64,000 nt of DNA, from NCBI GenBank assembly GCA_018292915.2, contig JACVVK020000474.1, positions 1-64,000 on the forward strand, read 5' to 3'. Source of the DNA: Batillaria attramentaria (lineage: Eukaryota > Mollusca > Gastropoda > Batillariidae). The notes beneath the pieces are model-generated. The model had not been told where the DNA came from, ran no database searches, and saw only the letters and a list, made by a program, of their open reading frames with translations. Of this stretch, positions 39,801 to 44,612 are shown one piece after another (position 1 is the first letter of the stretch; every line of letters starts with the position of its first letter). The translations under genes were made by a program, and so were the position numbers.

Positions 39801-40041
39801 CAATGTAGCCGAAAGGTTGATTGTCACTTGCAAGCACAGTCCCTCCACAGATTGGAGACTCTAATCATTCAAACAAAGACGTTTTGGCAACTCGCTAGTA
39901 ATTGATCTGACTATGATCAGCGTGAACTCACTATTATATTACATTAAATCGGTTCAAGAATCGAAACTAATTAAATAAAACTGAACCGACACAAGATGCC
40001 TGTCGCCACACTCCACCCCTGACAGGACAAAAAATCGGAAA

Positions 40042-40103
<62 letters not shown>

Positions 40104-41409
40104 CAGCAAAAGACTAGCTGCAGTAAGAAATAACTGGAACTCCCAAATGAATTCTAAAAGAAAAATGGTTATCAAAGCACTTACCGTCTGCCGACGAAGT
40201 GCCCTTGACAACAGAAAACAAAACCAACGCTGCAGCAGTGATGACTGTTAATGTCAAGAAGCGGTGGCCAGTGAACCTAGCTGTGGAACCTGGAGTAAAA
40301 GCCGGAATACAGTTCTGAAAATTGGATTCATTTGCTTAATCCAAAACAACCAACCAACCAACCAACCAACGACCAACCAACCGACCTACCAACACAACAA
40401 CCAGCCACACAACCAACGAACAAGCCAACCAACATAGACGCTCCGGCGTATAAAAGGGCCAAATCTGTTATATCGAACGTTGAGAAGGGAAACATAAATA
40501 ACAGCTGGAGTAGACATCTGTCTTACACCATTCAAAACACGTTTGCTCATTTTAAAACATATCGCGCATGCAAGACAATCGTTGAATAACAAGTCGCCCC
40601 CCACCCCCACCCCCCGCCCCTCCCCCTGACTTCTTTATATTTCAGACCGCGAAGACAAACTCGATTATTTCTCGTGTTGCATGTACCCCCAGTGGGGATT
40701 TTTCTAAAAATAAACTTGACTTGACCAACAAACAAACAAACCAGAGGCGTCATCTAGGTCAGGGCGTATACAGCGTATACAGGCGATTATTGTTCTTGTT
40801 CTTTTCATAGCATATCTGCCGAGAGATGCAGTATGGCTGCCCCAGCTACCTGGTTTCTCCAGTGTGTGAGGCCAAAAAGCTATGAAAACGGTCGCAAATA
40901 GAGCACCATCCTCATGCAGAATTTGAGCTCAGCAAGTGACACATCCCTATACCATTCCCTGTCCCCAGTCCCCTTCCCCCGACAGCTCGCTAGCTTCCAC
41001 TGCATTTTCAACTTCTAGTGGCGTTGTAAGCGACTATATTCAGAATAGTTCACATACTTCCTTATAAATTTACTGTTGTAGAGATCGCGAAAAGCCACTG
41101 CATTTCGATGGAAATTTCTAGGCCATCCCAGAACATGCTGGTGCAGTAACGTCAGTAGCTTACGTCAGCTTGGAAAGATTTCGAACATGCCAGTAAGTTG
41201 AGGAATGTTCTAGATCTGACCTGTTTAGTATATAAGCAACCCTGCACAGCGTTCTGGGTTCATCTTCTTTCATGAATTTGTTCTCCGCGCATCTTCTGTT
41301 AATAAAGTATTGGAGTTGTATCCTGTTGTATTCCGTGTCTTCTCTGCGAGTGCACCAGCACAGCGACATACAGGAGTAAAATACAACACTTACCTTTGTC
41401 TGAGCTCAT
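9974..41409 (-). CDS. Single-pass receptor with eight CUB, two EGF and one GCC2/GCC3 domain; 27 exons
   Basis: Coding exons, 5' to 3' on the minus strand: 41394-41409, 40185-40289, 39655-39860, 38818-38971, 33647-33831, 33147-33294, 32471-32706, 30287-30452, 28684-28912, 26965-27098, 24105-24369, 21621-21769, 20963-21165, 18830-19016, 18408-18601, 17922-18096, 17322-17529, 16649-16767, 16317-16439, 15030-15149, 14430-14591, 13765-14002, 13299-13392, 12964-13057, 12110-12245, 10907-11092, 9974-10562. They sum to 4821 nt, that is 1606 residues plus stop, and every junction keeps frame. Order: signal peptide (1-40), CUB1-8 (41-1026), EGF1-2 (1027-1107), GCC2/GCC3 (to 1161), cysteine-containing stem (to 1303), transmembrane helix (about 1323-1347) and a 259-residue cytoplasmic tail. 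CUB and EGF modules usually bind proteins or glycans outside the cell, so a surface receptor is inferred. I do not recognise a named orthologue. Cubilin has EGF before CUB, and SCUBE has EGF first and is secreted. The least certain boundary is the donor at 21621. Confidence 0.88.
10563..10745. repeat. Degenerate (tgatgttcata)n minisatellite in the last receptor intron
   Basis: About 15 imperfect units of 10-13 bp around gatgttcat run from just upstream of exon 27. Confidence 0.85.
11160..11866 (-). mobile_element. LINE 3' fragment in receptor intron 25
   Basis: The minus strand encodes the C-terminal part of a non-LTR reverse transcriptase: FYSSVVCSVLSFGLTCWGGN, then SGRLDKLIKKAGGVIGRTQD, then VVRSGRFRVPRARTTRY. 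It is followed by a 3' UTR ending in ...ttaataaagtattctg with ATTCTGT repeats (11160-11195). CT tracts have expanded inside it. Sense orientation relative to the receptor. Confidence 0.8.
11930..12103. repeat. CT, CA and GA microsatellite cluster
   Basis: (CT)n 11936-11974, (CA)n 11975-12022, then GCAC-rich sequence, then (GA)n 12072-12102, ending only a few bases from receptor exon 25. Confidence 0.95.
12110..12245 (-). CDS. Receptor transmembrane exon (exon 25)
   Basis: After a polar linker (ELPKSDVDDKSSTN) comes a helix of about 25 residues, LIGSIAGGGVGLVGLVLLLV, then LIVITIR. The glycine-rich first half could support helix packing. The donor is AG/GTAATA in phase 2. A (GA)n tract lies just inside the following intron. 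Confidence 0.9.
12300..12665. repeat. A-rich low-complexity block with AAC repeats
   Basis: (CAAAA)n-like sequence, then (AAC)n (12570-12587), GAA/GGA repeats and (AAC)n again (12649-12668). Its translations are poly-Q/K/L frames and not genes. Confidence 0.9.
12668..12790 (-). mobile_element. tRNA-derived SINE
   Basis: The minus strand has ggagctgatgtggcgttgga as A-box side and gagttcgaatcacgg as B-box side, spaced as in a tRNA. The A-rich block at its left (12540-12667) would be its tail. Confidence 0.6.
12964..14002 (-). CDS. Receptor membrane-proximal stem (exons 22-24)
   Basis: The exons are 13765-14002, 13299-13392 and 12964-13057. They encode a region with an alternating hydrophobic pattern (MKLKYVLLVLCTP, ARIITLESDWSGLCADMTC, SKVIVSVISVEEV) and end in DFTCEPGYIKTQDTC. 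I do not recognise a family. The beta-strand-like pattern with four cysteines in exon 22, and then the C-x-PGY-x(6)-C end, suggest a small disulphide-bonded domain before the membrane. Confidence 0.75.
14160..14260. repeat. CT microsatellite
   Basis: (TC)n runs at 14191-14215 and 14227-14253 in receptor intron 21. Confidence 0.9.
14430..14591 (-). CDS. Receptor GCC2/GCC3 (ephrin-receptor-like) module (exon 21)
   Basis: A phase 1-1 exon of 162 nt has NCSTGDFYDAVKYDCAPCPV followed by GTYQDDFMQYNCTRCPPGS. The CxxCPxGTYQ ... CxxCPxGxxT pattern is that of the GCC2/GCC3 family found in ephrin-receptor-like and SCUBE-type ectodomains. The preceding intron contains a SINE. Confidence 0.85.
14637..14815 (+). 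mobile_element. tRNA-derived SINE, family A copy 1
   Basis: The head is ggggagccgggatagtcgaa ... gagttcgaatccaggctgg, followed by the body ggccaaa(c/t)atttg ... ccccgtctttgatatcaccc ... gacgttaaactcccag. Related copies are at 20762-20916, 27180-27320 plus 28374-28400, 50562-50707, 54935-55098 and 59340-59490. Confidence 0.85.
15030..15149 (-). CDS. Receptor EGF-like domain 2 (exon 20)
   Basis: A 120-nt phase 1-1 exon encodes DVDECLDESTCTPPQVCTN, then VVPGYNCTCPPEYIDTGDSC. It is a calcium-binding-type EGF module directly following EGF1. Confidence 0.9.
15709..16327. repeat. Partial segmental duplication next to EGF exon 19
   Basis: 15709-15793 and 16222-16327 align (tgatactgctcccgttaaag ... 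acaggtt). In addition 16172-16222 copies the 3' part of EGF exon 19 (as at 16325-16376) with few changes. The copied exon fragment lacks a donor and is probably a dead relic. Confidence 0.8.
16317..16439 (-). CDS. Receptor EGF-like domain 1 (exon 19)
   Basis: A 123-nt phase 1-1 exon encodes DIDWCAEAACNHSCTETTGG followed by YLCSCDDGYELAEDGLTC. The D-I-D-x-C start and the six-cysteine pattern are those of calcium-binding EGF domains. The aromatic/Gly spacing CSCDDGYEL fits. Confidence 0.9.
16649..17529 (-). CDS. Receptor CUB domain 8 (exons 17 and 18)
   Basis: Exon 17 (17322-17529) reads ECTRTTLTDDTGVITSPGYP, then LCEWTIAVRRGM, and ends VTYNSSSLQ plus two bases before GTACGA. Exon 18 (16649-16767) begins RHFQEEPMLSSKGNVL and ends KKGFSATYNIS in phase 1. 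The sequence just past the exon 17 donor is open in another frame and resembles a second CUB half (see findings). Confidence 0.85.
16810..17160. other. Intronic stretch without recognised content
   Basis: This is part of receptor intron 17. Apart from an AAC tract at 16772-16792 I see no repeat or gene. Confidence 0.5.
17922..18601 (-). CDS. Receptor CUB domain 7 (exons 15 and 16, GC donor after exon 16)
   Basis: Exon 15 (18408-18601) reads ICNTTFTQESGTLVSPLYP, then CHYRFEVAEAGQYFEF, and ends GDCLSDYLE in phase 0. Exon 16 (17922-18096) starts IQEVTDTTWSGSEPLRFCG and ends LGFKITYRRFTA plus one base. The donor following exon 16 is GCAAGT rather than GT; it has the strong GCAG/GCAAGT context expected of GC-AG introns and is the only choice found that keeps phase 1. 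Confidence 0.87.
18349..18400. repeat. CA microsatellite at the exon 15 donor
   Basis: (CA)n ends about 8 bp inside the intron that follows exon 15 (donor at 18407). Confidence 0.95.
18830..21165 (-). CDS. Receptor CUB domain 6 (exons 13 and 14)
   Basis: Exon 13 (20963-21165) reads NRSCGENQTGTGGIISSPGF, then PSNYTNLMSCEWQITVEPGY, and ends ESCIYDRLL in phase 0. Exon 14 (18830-19016) begins VFDGRNSSEPVLERHCGNF and ends NETDAGFNATWTR in phase 1. This is one of the most canonical CUB domains of the set. Confidence 0.9.
19262..20425. mobile_element. Non-autonomous TIR element (pogo-like), copy 1
   Basis: The left end CAGACCCCTACGCTTAAGTC and right end ...GACTTAAGCGTGTTCGACTG are inverted repeats flanked by TA (19260-19261 and 20426-20427). 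Subterminal sequence is full of cggata(a/c)g-tcgaac motifs. The CAGT-type end, TA target and cggata repeats resemble pogo/Tigger-derived elements. No transposase frame is seen. Inside are TG, CA and CG-rich tracts (19708-19942). It lies in receptor intron 13. Confidence 0.65.
20762..20916 (-). mobile_element. tRNA-derived SINE, family A copy 2
   Basis: Minus-strand copy of the gggagcccggatagagtggt ... ggaggggccaaatagttg type, ending gggagtttaatgtcc at its body side. It lies in receptor intron 13, close to exon 13. Confidence 0.8.
21621..24369 (-). CDS. Receptor CUB domain 5 (exons 11 and 12)
   Basis: Exon 11 (24105-24369) begins ECGYQQLTDADGHFELG, contains ICVWNISVNED and KSYITIYDGARREE, and ends in phase 2 before GTAAGT. 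Exon 12 (21621-21769) begins WCGPLGFTLSG and ends RAILSATYRAAPESS. Its donor is either T/GTGCGT at 21621 or A/GTTCAT at 21627; both are in phase 1 and differ by two residues. Confidence 0.78.
21930..23439. mobile_element. Non-autonomous TIR element (pogo-like), copy 2
   Basis: Ends CAGTCGCACTCGCCTAAGCG and ...CGGCTTAAGCGTGTTTGACTG are flanked by TA (21928-21929 and 23440-23441). Subterminal cggata(a)gc motifs match copy 1. About half its length is microsatellite: TG and G tracts at 22560-22780, TG at 22825-22875 and CA at 22995-23051. No transposase frame. Confidence 0.65.
23445..24100. other. Intronic stretch without recognised content
   Basis: Part of receptor intron 11. A short ACAC-rich piece occurs at 23765-23800 and a small palindrome, gttgtttccatttctatggaaacaac, centred near 24000. 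Nothing else is recognised. Confidence 0.5.
24880..25200 (+). mobile_element. LINE 3' remnant with TG microsatellite
   Basis: The plus strand encodes HLHRFHQFKSNLKTHPFPNA and a stop, the usual end of CR1/L2-type reverse-transcriptase ORFs. T-rich sequence and (TG)n(GA)n (25111-25171) follow. Confidence 0.55.
25212..26931. repeat. Perfect 76-bp direct repeats enclosing a 1568-bp segment
   Basis: 25212-25287 and 26856-26931 are identical (tatctagcattatatcataa ... gataaaaaaaaac). The enclosed segment has no convincing ORF, a TATA-like ggtatatatatt at 26441, and near its borders tgtgac (25293) and gttaca (26850-26855), which look like LTR ends. Lies in receptor intron 10, 34 bp from exon 10. Confidence 0.85.
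26965..28912 (-). CDS. Receptor CUB domain 4 (exons 9 and 10)
   Basis: Exon 9 (28684-28912) begins GCQRARTDVVGMRGG, contains GKCTISVRVDEG and ends RLEVYDVGPNNETSLIQ plus two bases. Exon 10 (26965-27098) begins LCGAINRANVESSSN and ends LSYEAIEGSYP in phase 1 before GTTTGT. The central intron is in phase 2 here, and also in CUB5 and CUB8, unlike the phase-0 central introns of CUB1-3, 6 and 7. Confidence 0.83.
27180..27320 (+). mobile_element. tRNA-derived SINE, family A copy 3, interrupted
   Basis: The head is gggagccgggatagccgaat ... gagttcgaatcccggctagg and the body runs to cacccgtacgtgttggag. It is cut there, and its end (gataaagacgttaaacttcc) resumes at about 28374 after a 1.05-kb insertion. 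Confidence 0.85.
27321..28373. mobile_element. Unclassified 1.05-kb element with palindromes near both ends, copy A
   Basis: It is inserted inside a SINE, which fixes both boundaries. Near the left end an imperfect palindrome of about 125 bp (27333-27456) has arms of more than 50 bp around ccccatcaagctgtgggata ... tatcccacagcctgatgggg. Near the right end a nested palindrome includes gttctttctttctgaaagaaagaac (about 28315-28340) between aaaaaggtt and aaccttttt. There are no terminal inverted repeats and no coding frame shared with copy B. A T run and G run (28247-28290) have expanded within it. Class unknown. Confidence 0.8.
28400..28680 (+). repeat. SINE tail with alternating (CCATA)n and (CCACG)n array
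   Basis: A piece of SINE family B (gcaccgaggagaagtctacc) leads into blocks of pentamers ccacg and ccata that alternate three times (28483-28665) and stop 20 bp from receptor exon 9. Confidence 0.85.
28975..29440. other. Intronic stretch, no recognised gene
   Basis: Part of receptor intron 8. The segment 29200-29345 is GC-richer and may be an old repeat, but I cannot place it. Confidence 0.4.
29444..29705 (+). mobile_element. SINE-like element family C, copy 1
   Basis: It starts gaaaatgttcagcc, contains a C run and ccacgtgattgtaatgtg, and ends ctttgagctgta ... gcacctatattaat(tatt)n. Copies 2 and 3 are at 41990-42216 and 50104-50366, all on the plus strand. The 3' tail aagcgccta...(ATT)n is like those of LINE-mobilised SINEs. 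Confidence 0.75.
29706..30286. other. Intronic stretch with AAC/ACG-type repeats
   Basis: 29700-29800 is (acaacg/accacc)-rich low complexity. The remainder, up to receptor exon 8, is without recognised content. Confidence 0.5.
30287..32706 (-). CDS. Receptor CUB domain 3 (exons 7 and 8)
   Basis: Exon 7 (32471-32706) includes IHSPGYPDTYLGNQHCKF and ends NGDCADDYLT in phase 0. Exon 8 (30287-30452) begins VYFRNAGDDTG and ends HARMSRQS in phase 1. The SPGYP block and DDYL are typical. Its 2-kb internal intron hosts one copy of the 1.05-kb palindromic element and a LINE tail. Confidence 0.87.
30530..30800 (-). mobile_element. LINE 3' fragment
   Basis: The minus strand encodes HDSAPSYLSELTKLYTPSRS, then RAFPYTGPLAWNSLPLSLRQ and FKKNLKTYLFSAHN with a stop, the C-terminal end of a CR1/L2-type reverse transcriptase. 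Its 3' side abuts a CA tract (30455-30501). Confidence 0.8.
31078..32132. mobile_element. Unclassified 1.05-kb element with palindromes near both ends, copy B
   Basis: It aligns along its length with 27321-28373. The left palindrome (about 31087-31217) is more perfect here (ccccatcaagctgtgggata ... tatcccacagcttgatgggg). The right palindrome keeps ttctttctttctgaaagaaagaa. It lies in receptor intron 7. A truncated third copy of the left end is at 57874-57935. Confidence 0.8.
33147..33831 (-). CDS. Receptor CUB domain 2 (exons 5 and 6)
   Basis: Exon 5 (33647-33831) contains PTCGGTFLATDDQEF and ends SCTVGSVE in phase 0. Exon 6 (33147-33294) begins LYDGPSTSATRIGSICD and ends ASWVALLRK in phase 1. 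The first half resembles CUB1, suggesting in-gene duplication. The intron holds a long CA tract (33543-33608). Confidence 0.88.
33543..33608. repeat. CA microsatellite
   Basis: A long (CA)n tract in receptor intron 5; another lies at 33858-33885 in intron 4. Confidence 0.95.
33950..34390 (+). other. Likely 5' UTR of the LINE
   Basis: This stretch lies between receptor exon 5 and the LINE ATG. It includes a CT-rich tract (34150-34185). The exact 5' end of the LINE is not visible from one copy. Confidence 0.4.
34391..37528 (+). CDS. LINE ORF2: AP endonuclease plus reverse transcriptase, intact 1045-residue frame
   Basis: The ORF encodes the retrotransposition protein of a non-LTR element. An apurinic-type endonuclease spans about residues 90-315: GMLNVQSVSPKTVD (Asn), FMTETWL (Glu), LILGDFNFHYDN (Asp and Asn) and ISDHFLV (SDH). 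The reverse transcriptase follows: FRPVSNLPFISKLLERIV, LLVLLDLSAAFDTINHALLL, TCGVPQGSVLGPILFSLY and the catalytic FFADDSQL (residues about 757-764). The C-terminal RSFKNAAPKLWNSLPETV and RKRLKTYLFSAAR are family hallmarks. No stop or frameshift interrupts it. It lies in receptor intron 4 in opposite orientation. I would place it in the CR1/L2 group from the 3' end, with moderate certainty. No ORF1 is obvious in the 500 bp upstream. Confidence 0.92.
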   Translation: MVQQLENVYSRERLFHVGSTCTSQLLCIETLNRCRYLGLVNKKTHRGVKGGKNFKHCVPKPPPSTTNHTTTCMRTGHPGAAGRSVPTTTIKVGMLNVQSVSPKTVDVYDCVTDHQFDLFFMTETWLKEKGDEVAITELTPPGYTFLHVPRTTGRGGGIGVLFRSHLRVKLEESDGPFRSFESLAMTLTLAKRTTKLVCLYRPPPSRRNKTSNALFHEEFEMLATGISMSNDYILILGDFNFHYDNQNDADTKRLVQLFDTLDFCQLIHAPTHNRGHTLDWVVTRLPSGDFIKSTSVDDFQISDHFLVTVCTDFCRPPCPRKTILCRNIRGIDREAFRQDLMKTSLVNSSLTDVDELATQYNTTLKSLLDKHAPETEKRVTHRPDTSWFSEDVHEEKRKKHHAERVWRHTRLEVHRQLYKSARNRYNKAVKSAKSDFIVNSLSTSDPRRLYSIVNHLLGKKEASSVLPELDEKTAADTLSSFFSDKIIKINDELQVLKSTVSSVEPTSPSFIGSPLNKFIPVTNDQLQEIILKSNKTFSPNVDPVPTRLALEFLDILLPVMVNIINISLATGIVPTCFKRAVVQPLIKKAGLDPSACKNFRPVSNLPFISKLLERIVVEQLVQHLSSHNCLDKFQSAYRPGFSTETALLRVLNDALSSLDSGKLSLLVLLDLSAAFDTINHALLLQRLANEVGVRGVAHRWFLSYLTDRSQYVVVGSSASGDKELTCGVPQGSVLGPILFSLYTSQLGRIIEKFSVQRQFFADDSQLQSHFLPDPATAAAAVANLESCCTAVKCWMSQNMLKLNDDKTEAILLGPRSRREKANIKEILVGDAKIPFAESVRDLGLIVDAELTMVPHINKVTKNCFYFLRILGKLRPFLSLPAANSIALALVMSRVDYCNSALWGLPVSQISRLQRIQNTAARIVSRTKATDHITPVLKALHWLPVQQRIDHKVLSLTYCCIHNTAPTYLKELIPVYQPARNLRSASSLRLRLPSTDDTRKKRHGARSFKNAAPKLWNSLPETVKEAVSITAFRKRLKTYLFSAARQ
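37529..37670 (+). mobile_element. LINE 3' UTR and tail
   Basis: A T run is followed by the tail ctccctaagcgccgtgagca ... ggagccgtgcgctatatcaa and (atc)n at 37647-37662. A tail of short tandem repeats rather than poly(A) fits CR1/L2-type elements. Confidence 0.8.
37680..38190 (-). mobile_element. Degenerate LINE C-terminal fragment (zinc-finger tail)
   Basis: On the minus strand ATCVFRDPEEEALTHLFLGC then HHVQQFSKTV resembles the zf-RVT-type tail after LINE reverse transcriptases. Further on, SQLHILLAKFRMHKC fits the terminal helix of such proteins. Several frameshifts and stops are present. Confidence 0.6.
38186..38715 (+). mobile_element. tRNA-derived SINE family B with duplicated 3' body
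   Basis: The head at 38299-38376 is ggggatttggtctagtggtt ... gggttcgagtccccggtggg. The body runs to tagcagggtggaggtctgca ... gatggatatgtgcgccgagg followed by (ccata)n at 38700-38716. The body end is also present just upstream (38186-38296), so a truncated and a full copy lie in tandem. Lies in receptor intron 4. Confidence 0.8.
38818..39860 (-). CDS. Receptor CUB domain 1 (exons 3 and 4)
   Basis: Exon 3 (39655-39860) opens ESPICGGTVLASDNQ and ends GCSLEVVE in phase 0. Exon 4 (38818-38971) opens LYDGFNTSAKR and ends SSFTGRWSR in phase 1. YDG after a central intron and the FxxxY/W-type end are CUB hallmarks. The intron includes a CAAA/AACA tract at 39580-39630. Confidence 0.88.
39000..39575. 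other. Intronic stretch, nothing recognised
   Basis: Part of receptor intron 3, without repeats or coding potential that I can support. Confidence 0.5.
40044..40103. repeat. CA microsatellite in receptor intron 2
   Basis: An uninterrupted (CA)n tract of about 60 bp, 82 bp from the exon 2 donor. Confidence 0.95.
40185..41409 (-). CDS. Receptor exons 1-2: start codon and signal peptide
   Basis: Exon 1 coding part (41394-41409) is only 16 nt: ATG, four more codons and one base before GTAAGT. Exon 2 (40185-40289) completes MSSDKGSTARFTGHRF, followed by a hydrophobic stretch of about 18 residues (LTLTVITAAALVLFSVV) and KGTSSAD. This is a signal peptide with a fairly long basic N-region. The intron between them carries a solo LTR that touches the exon 1 donor. 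Confidence 0.85.
40330..41070. other. Receptor intron 1, part outside the solo LTR
   Basis: It begins with (aacc)n-rich sequence (40345-40430). The rest has C-rich and unremarkable sequence. No gene is seen. Confidence 0.5.
41074..41388 (+). mobile_element. Solo LTR adjoining the first coding splice donor of the receptor
   Basis: The ends TGTTGTA (41074) and TACAACA (41388) are inverted repeats of the TG...CA type. A TATA-like tatataag is at 41229-41236 and AATAAA at 41301-41306, the usual layout of an LTR. The flanking 5 bp are tttac on the left and cttac on the right, a probable target duplication with one change. The right cttac is, on the minus strand, the GTAAG of the exon 1 donor. Type (Gypsy or other) cannot be told without internal sequence. 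Confidence 0.75.
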
Positions 41410-41756
41410 TTTTCCAGGTTTAATTATCCTGTTTTAGTCTCAGTCCATGGAGAATTCCTCAAGGCAATAAACAACAACAACAACAACAAAATCACTCACT
41501 AGACGGATGATTCGTTCTTACTGACTTTGAAATCAAAAACAACTTTACGTAAATTTAAAGCTTTCAAGCTTCTTGCATCGGATATGTTTTGGTGGTTACT
41601 AAGTCAGTCCACTGTCCCGCTGTGAATATGAGTTTTCGCGAGTCTTTTCATTGCGGTCTCTCATTGTTGGAGGGAAGTCCTCAAATAGTGGCTGAGTAGT
41701 GTATTCCCCGTTTCCTTTTCAACAGTGGTATGGGCGAAGAGAGTGGAAGTGGCTGT

Positions 41757-41841
<85 letters not shown>

Positions 41842-41990
41842 GGAGTGGAATTAGGAACGTCAGGTATGAAAATTGGTTGTCTTACGTTAGTTACCTCAAC
41901 CGTTGAAAAAAAAAGTTTTCTTGATTCGTGATTCTCTCGAGCAAACGCTCTCAGCTTTTCGGTTATAAAAAGAACTATACAGTAGAGTGC
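41410..41990. other. Upstream region of the receptor gene
   Basis: 5' of the receptor ATG on the minus strand. It contains an AAC tract (41470-41488) and a CA/CT microsatellite (41758-41839). A promoter is expected near here or further right but no core element can be assigned. Confidence 0.4.
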
Positions 41991-42216
41991 TTTGGAAATG
42001 TTCAGCCCACCAAATTTGAAAAAATAAATGCAATTCTGAATTCAGAAATTTAAATAGCGGAGCTGACCCTTAGCACCACGTGATTGTAGTGTGTGAGAGA
42101 ATGCGTGTGATTCACGCGAACGTGCGTATTGGGTTCAGTTCGCGGCGCTTTGAGCCGATTCATGAAATTGGGTTAAGCGCCTATACAATTATTATTATTA
42201 TTGTTGTTGTTATTAT
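41990..42216 (+). mobile_element. SINE-like element family C, copy 2
   Basis: It runs from gaaatgttcagcccaccaaa through ccacgtgattgtagtgtg and gcgctttgagccg to agcgcctatacaatta(tta)n. It matches 50104-50366 closely. Confidence 0.8.
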
Positions 42217-42994
42217 TAGATTGATTTCATGCAGTACTGTACATGAGGAAACGTCTTCAAGTTGCTCTGAATGTTCTGTGCTCAAATGATATTCATAAAT
42301 AAAACATAATAAGTAATGAATAACAATATGAACGATTTTAGTATATAGTATATGTATATATAGTAGTAAATACGGTATACGAATCTTTTGACGTCAGTCT
42401 TTGATGCCCCAACTACTAGAGACTATGCAAGCGAGCTGCTTGGTGTTTCGATCGATAATCGCTTGGTGGCTGCTTGCTGATTCATTTTTGCTTAGTAATC
42501 TTGCCACCGATCAACAATGAAAAATATCATGAGGTATATAATGACTTGGCCTTTCATGCGTGTAGGCCATACGTTTCTGAATACAGCGTATTGTGATCGA
42601 CCGACCTGATCTACTGATCCCGGAAAACATACTACACTCTGACTATGATGATTGGATACCAGCCACACACTATGGCGGAACTGAGCCGAAAAGTGTGTCT
42701 GAGCCGTTGTGTTGTGCATTGTTAACATTCGACAGACCTTTTCTATACAGCTGTAATGAAAACATTCTTGAGAGATCGTGGAGTCCCTCCTGCCTGGGAC
42801 GTATTAGTTCTTGCTTAAACCTTTATCGGTGGCTGAGTCACAAACATATAGAACGCTGTGTACGGGGACTTCATTCATAGACGATCTTAGAGCGTATGTA
42901 CTTTGAAGCTTGAAAGGAACAGGCAGGGTAATTTCATCTCTCATGTTTCGTATTCTGTACTGATAAATATAGGCGCTTCGTGGAGTATTTTCTC

Positions 42995-43047
<53 letters not shown>

Positions 43048-43792
43048 CAAATCAATCAACAACATACGAATCAATGTTCTCCACTACATGTTAGAATATC
43101 CCGTTTGCTCTTTTATTTTCGTACGGTGTATTTCATAACTGCGTATTGTAGATTCCTACAGTTCCAAAATTAATACACACACATTTTTTTTTATATTCTA
43201 GGCTCCTTGACTGTCTGTACAGCTATGGCCTAGGAAAGAGTTCATGGTTTGATATCACAGACAACAGGTAAATAACTATTTCAGTAATCACTTCCTGTAT
43301 GTATTATTTAGTGGATGACACAGACCAAAAGATCGCATTCATTGTAATACTATCGGAGAGACAAACAATAGACCATAAACAAACCTGTGAAACTTGATAT
43401 ACGCCAGTATGACAACCGGTTTTGACTGAAACATTAATAAATGATAATCATTATTAGAAAATAACTAAAATGAAGTTCTTTCACATCTGTCACAATATGA
43501 TTATCATTTTTTTCTCTGTTCTTCATCTAAAATCAAAGCTTAGCTGAGACAGCGTTTTCATTATAAAGAACAAAATACACGCATAGCTAGTAAATTGGCA
43601 AATCCGACTATTTTGAAACTACAGGACAAACACAATTTATTTTGCCTATAGTATACCTCCCATACATAGCAAGGTTTTATTAGCCACTTCTACCAATAGA
43701 AAAGAAAGTAGCCAAAATCCAAATGGCAAATGAAATGGACACCGAGTAAAAATTTTAAAACACACACACACGCACACACACACACGCACGCA

Positions 43793-43824
<32 letters not shown>

Positions 43825-44420
43825 CACAACGCATTAACAGAAGAAAACAAAAGGTCACACCGTAAAAATGGCTAGAATAATTATTTCCGCGCGTGTTTAT
43901 CGTGTACATTGAAACATTTTTGCAAACAAACAAATAATTAATACGTCTTCCCCAAATTCACATTACGTCATAACTGTGACGCTGATCACATTTTGCAGTG
44001 GCAAACAACGAACGTATGCGAAAGGAACTTAACATTAGCCGAATGCCCAAACTAAACACATCATTACGACGTCACGAGATCCGGAGATGTCGTAACTGCA
44101 TGTACTCCGGTTGTTATCACTGCGTATTCACGCTCCGAAGCCGGCAGACGAAAATATCACATCTGTTTGCATTGATCCAGGTTTACTGTTTGTTCATCTG
44201 TGGAATCAAGAGAAATCACCATTTCACTATGTGTTGAGGATCACTGAGGATGATTTTATTATTTGAGCATACTCTTTGCCAGAGCTGTCTGTCTGTCAAT
44301 CTGTCTGTCTCTTAATAGCTTAATTCTTCCATCGCGTTCTTAATGTTAAAAAGGACACATTTTAAAGAGATAGTGTGGCCTATAAAGTTCATCCTTGATA
44401 ATAAGAAAAAAAAGTTTGCT
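42217..44420. other. Intergenic stretch between receptor and RING gene
   Basis: No coding sequence is supported. It contains CA tracts at 43000-43045 and a CA/CGCA tract at 43761-43828. A last exon of the RING gene could be hidden here, because its final visible exon ends at a splice donor. Confidence 0.5.
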
Positions 44421-44432
44421 GGATTCAATTCA

Positions 44433-44435
<3 letters not shown>

Positions 44436-44474
<39 letters not shown>

Positions 44475-44492
44475 ATAATAATAATAATAATA
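44436..44492. repeat. CT and AAT microsatellites
   Basis: (CT)n 44436-44470 followed by (ATA)n 44474-44492. Confidence 0.95.
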
Positions 44493-44612
44493 AAATGACG
44501 AAGACAGGAAATCGTGAAAGGTAGCTGGTGCTAGATGCACAAGCACGAGGGGCTGGCAAAACTAGATAGTCAGATTCTCCGTCTTTCCCACCTTCAGCCT
44601 TGTAGGACTCAC

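Noticed and set aside
44425..44612. Read-through of the RING exon to the frame end
   Set aside because: It crosses a good GTGAGT donor and enters a CT/AAT microsatellite; unlikely coding.
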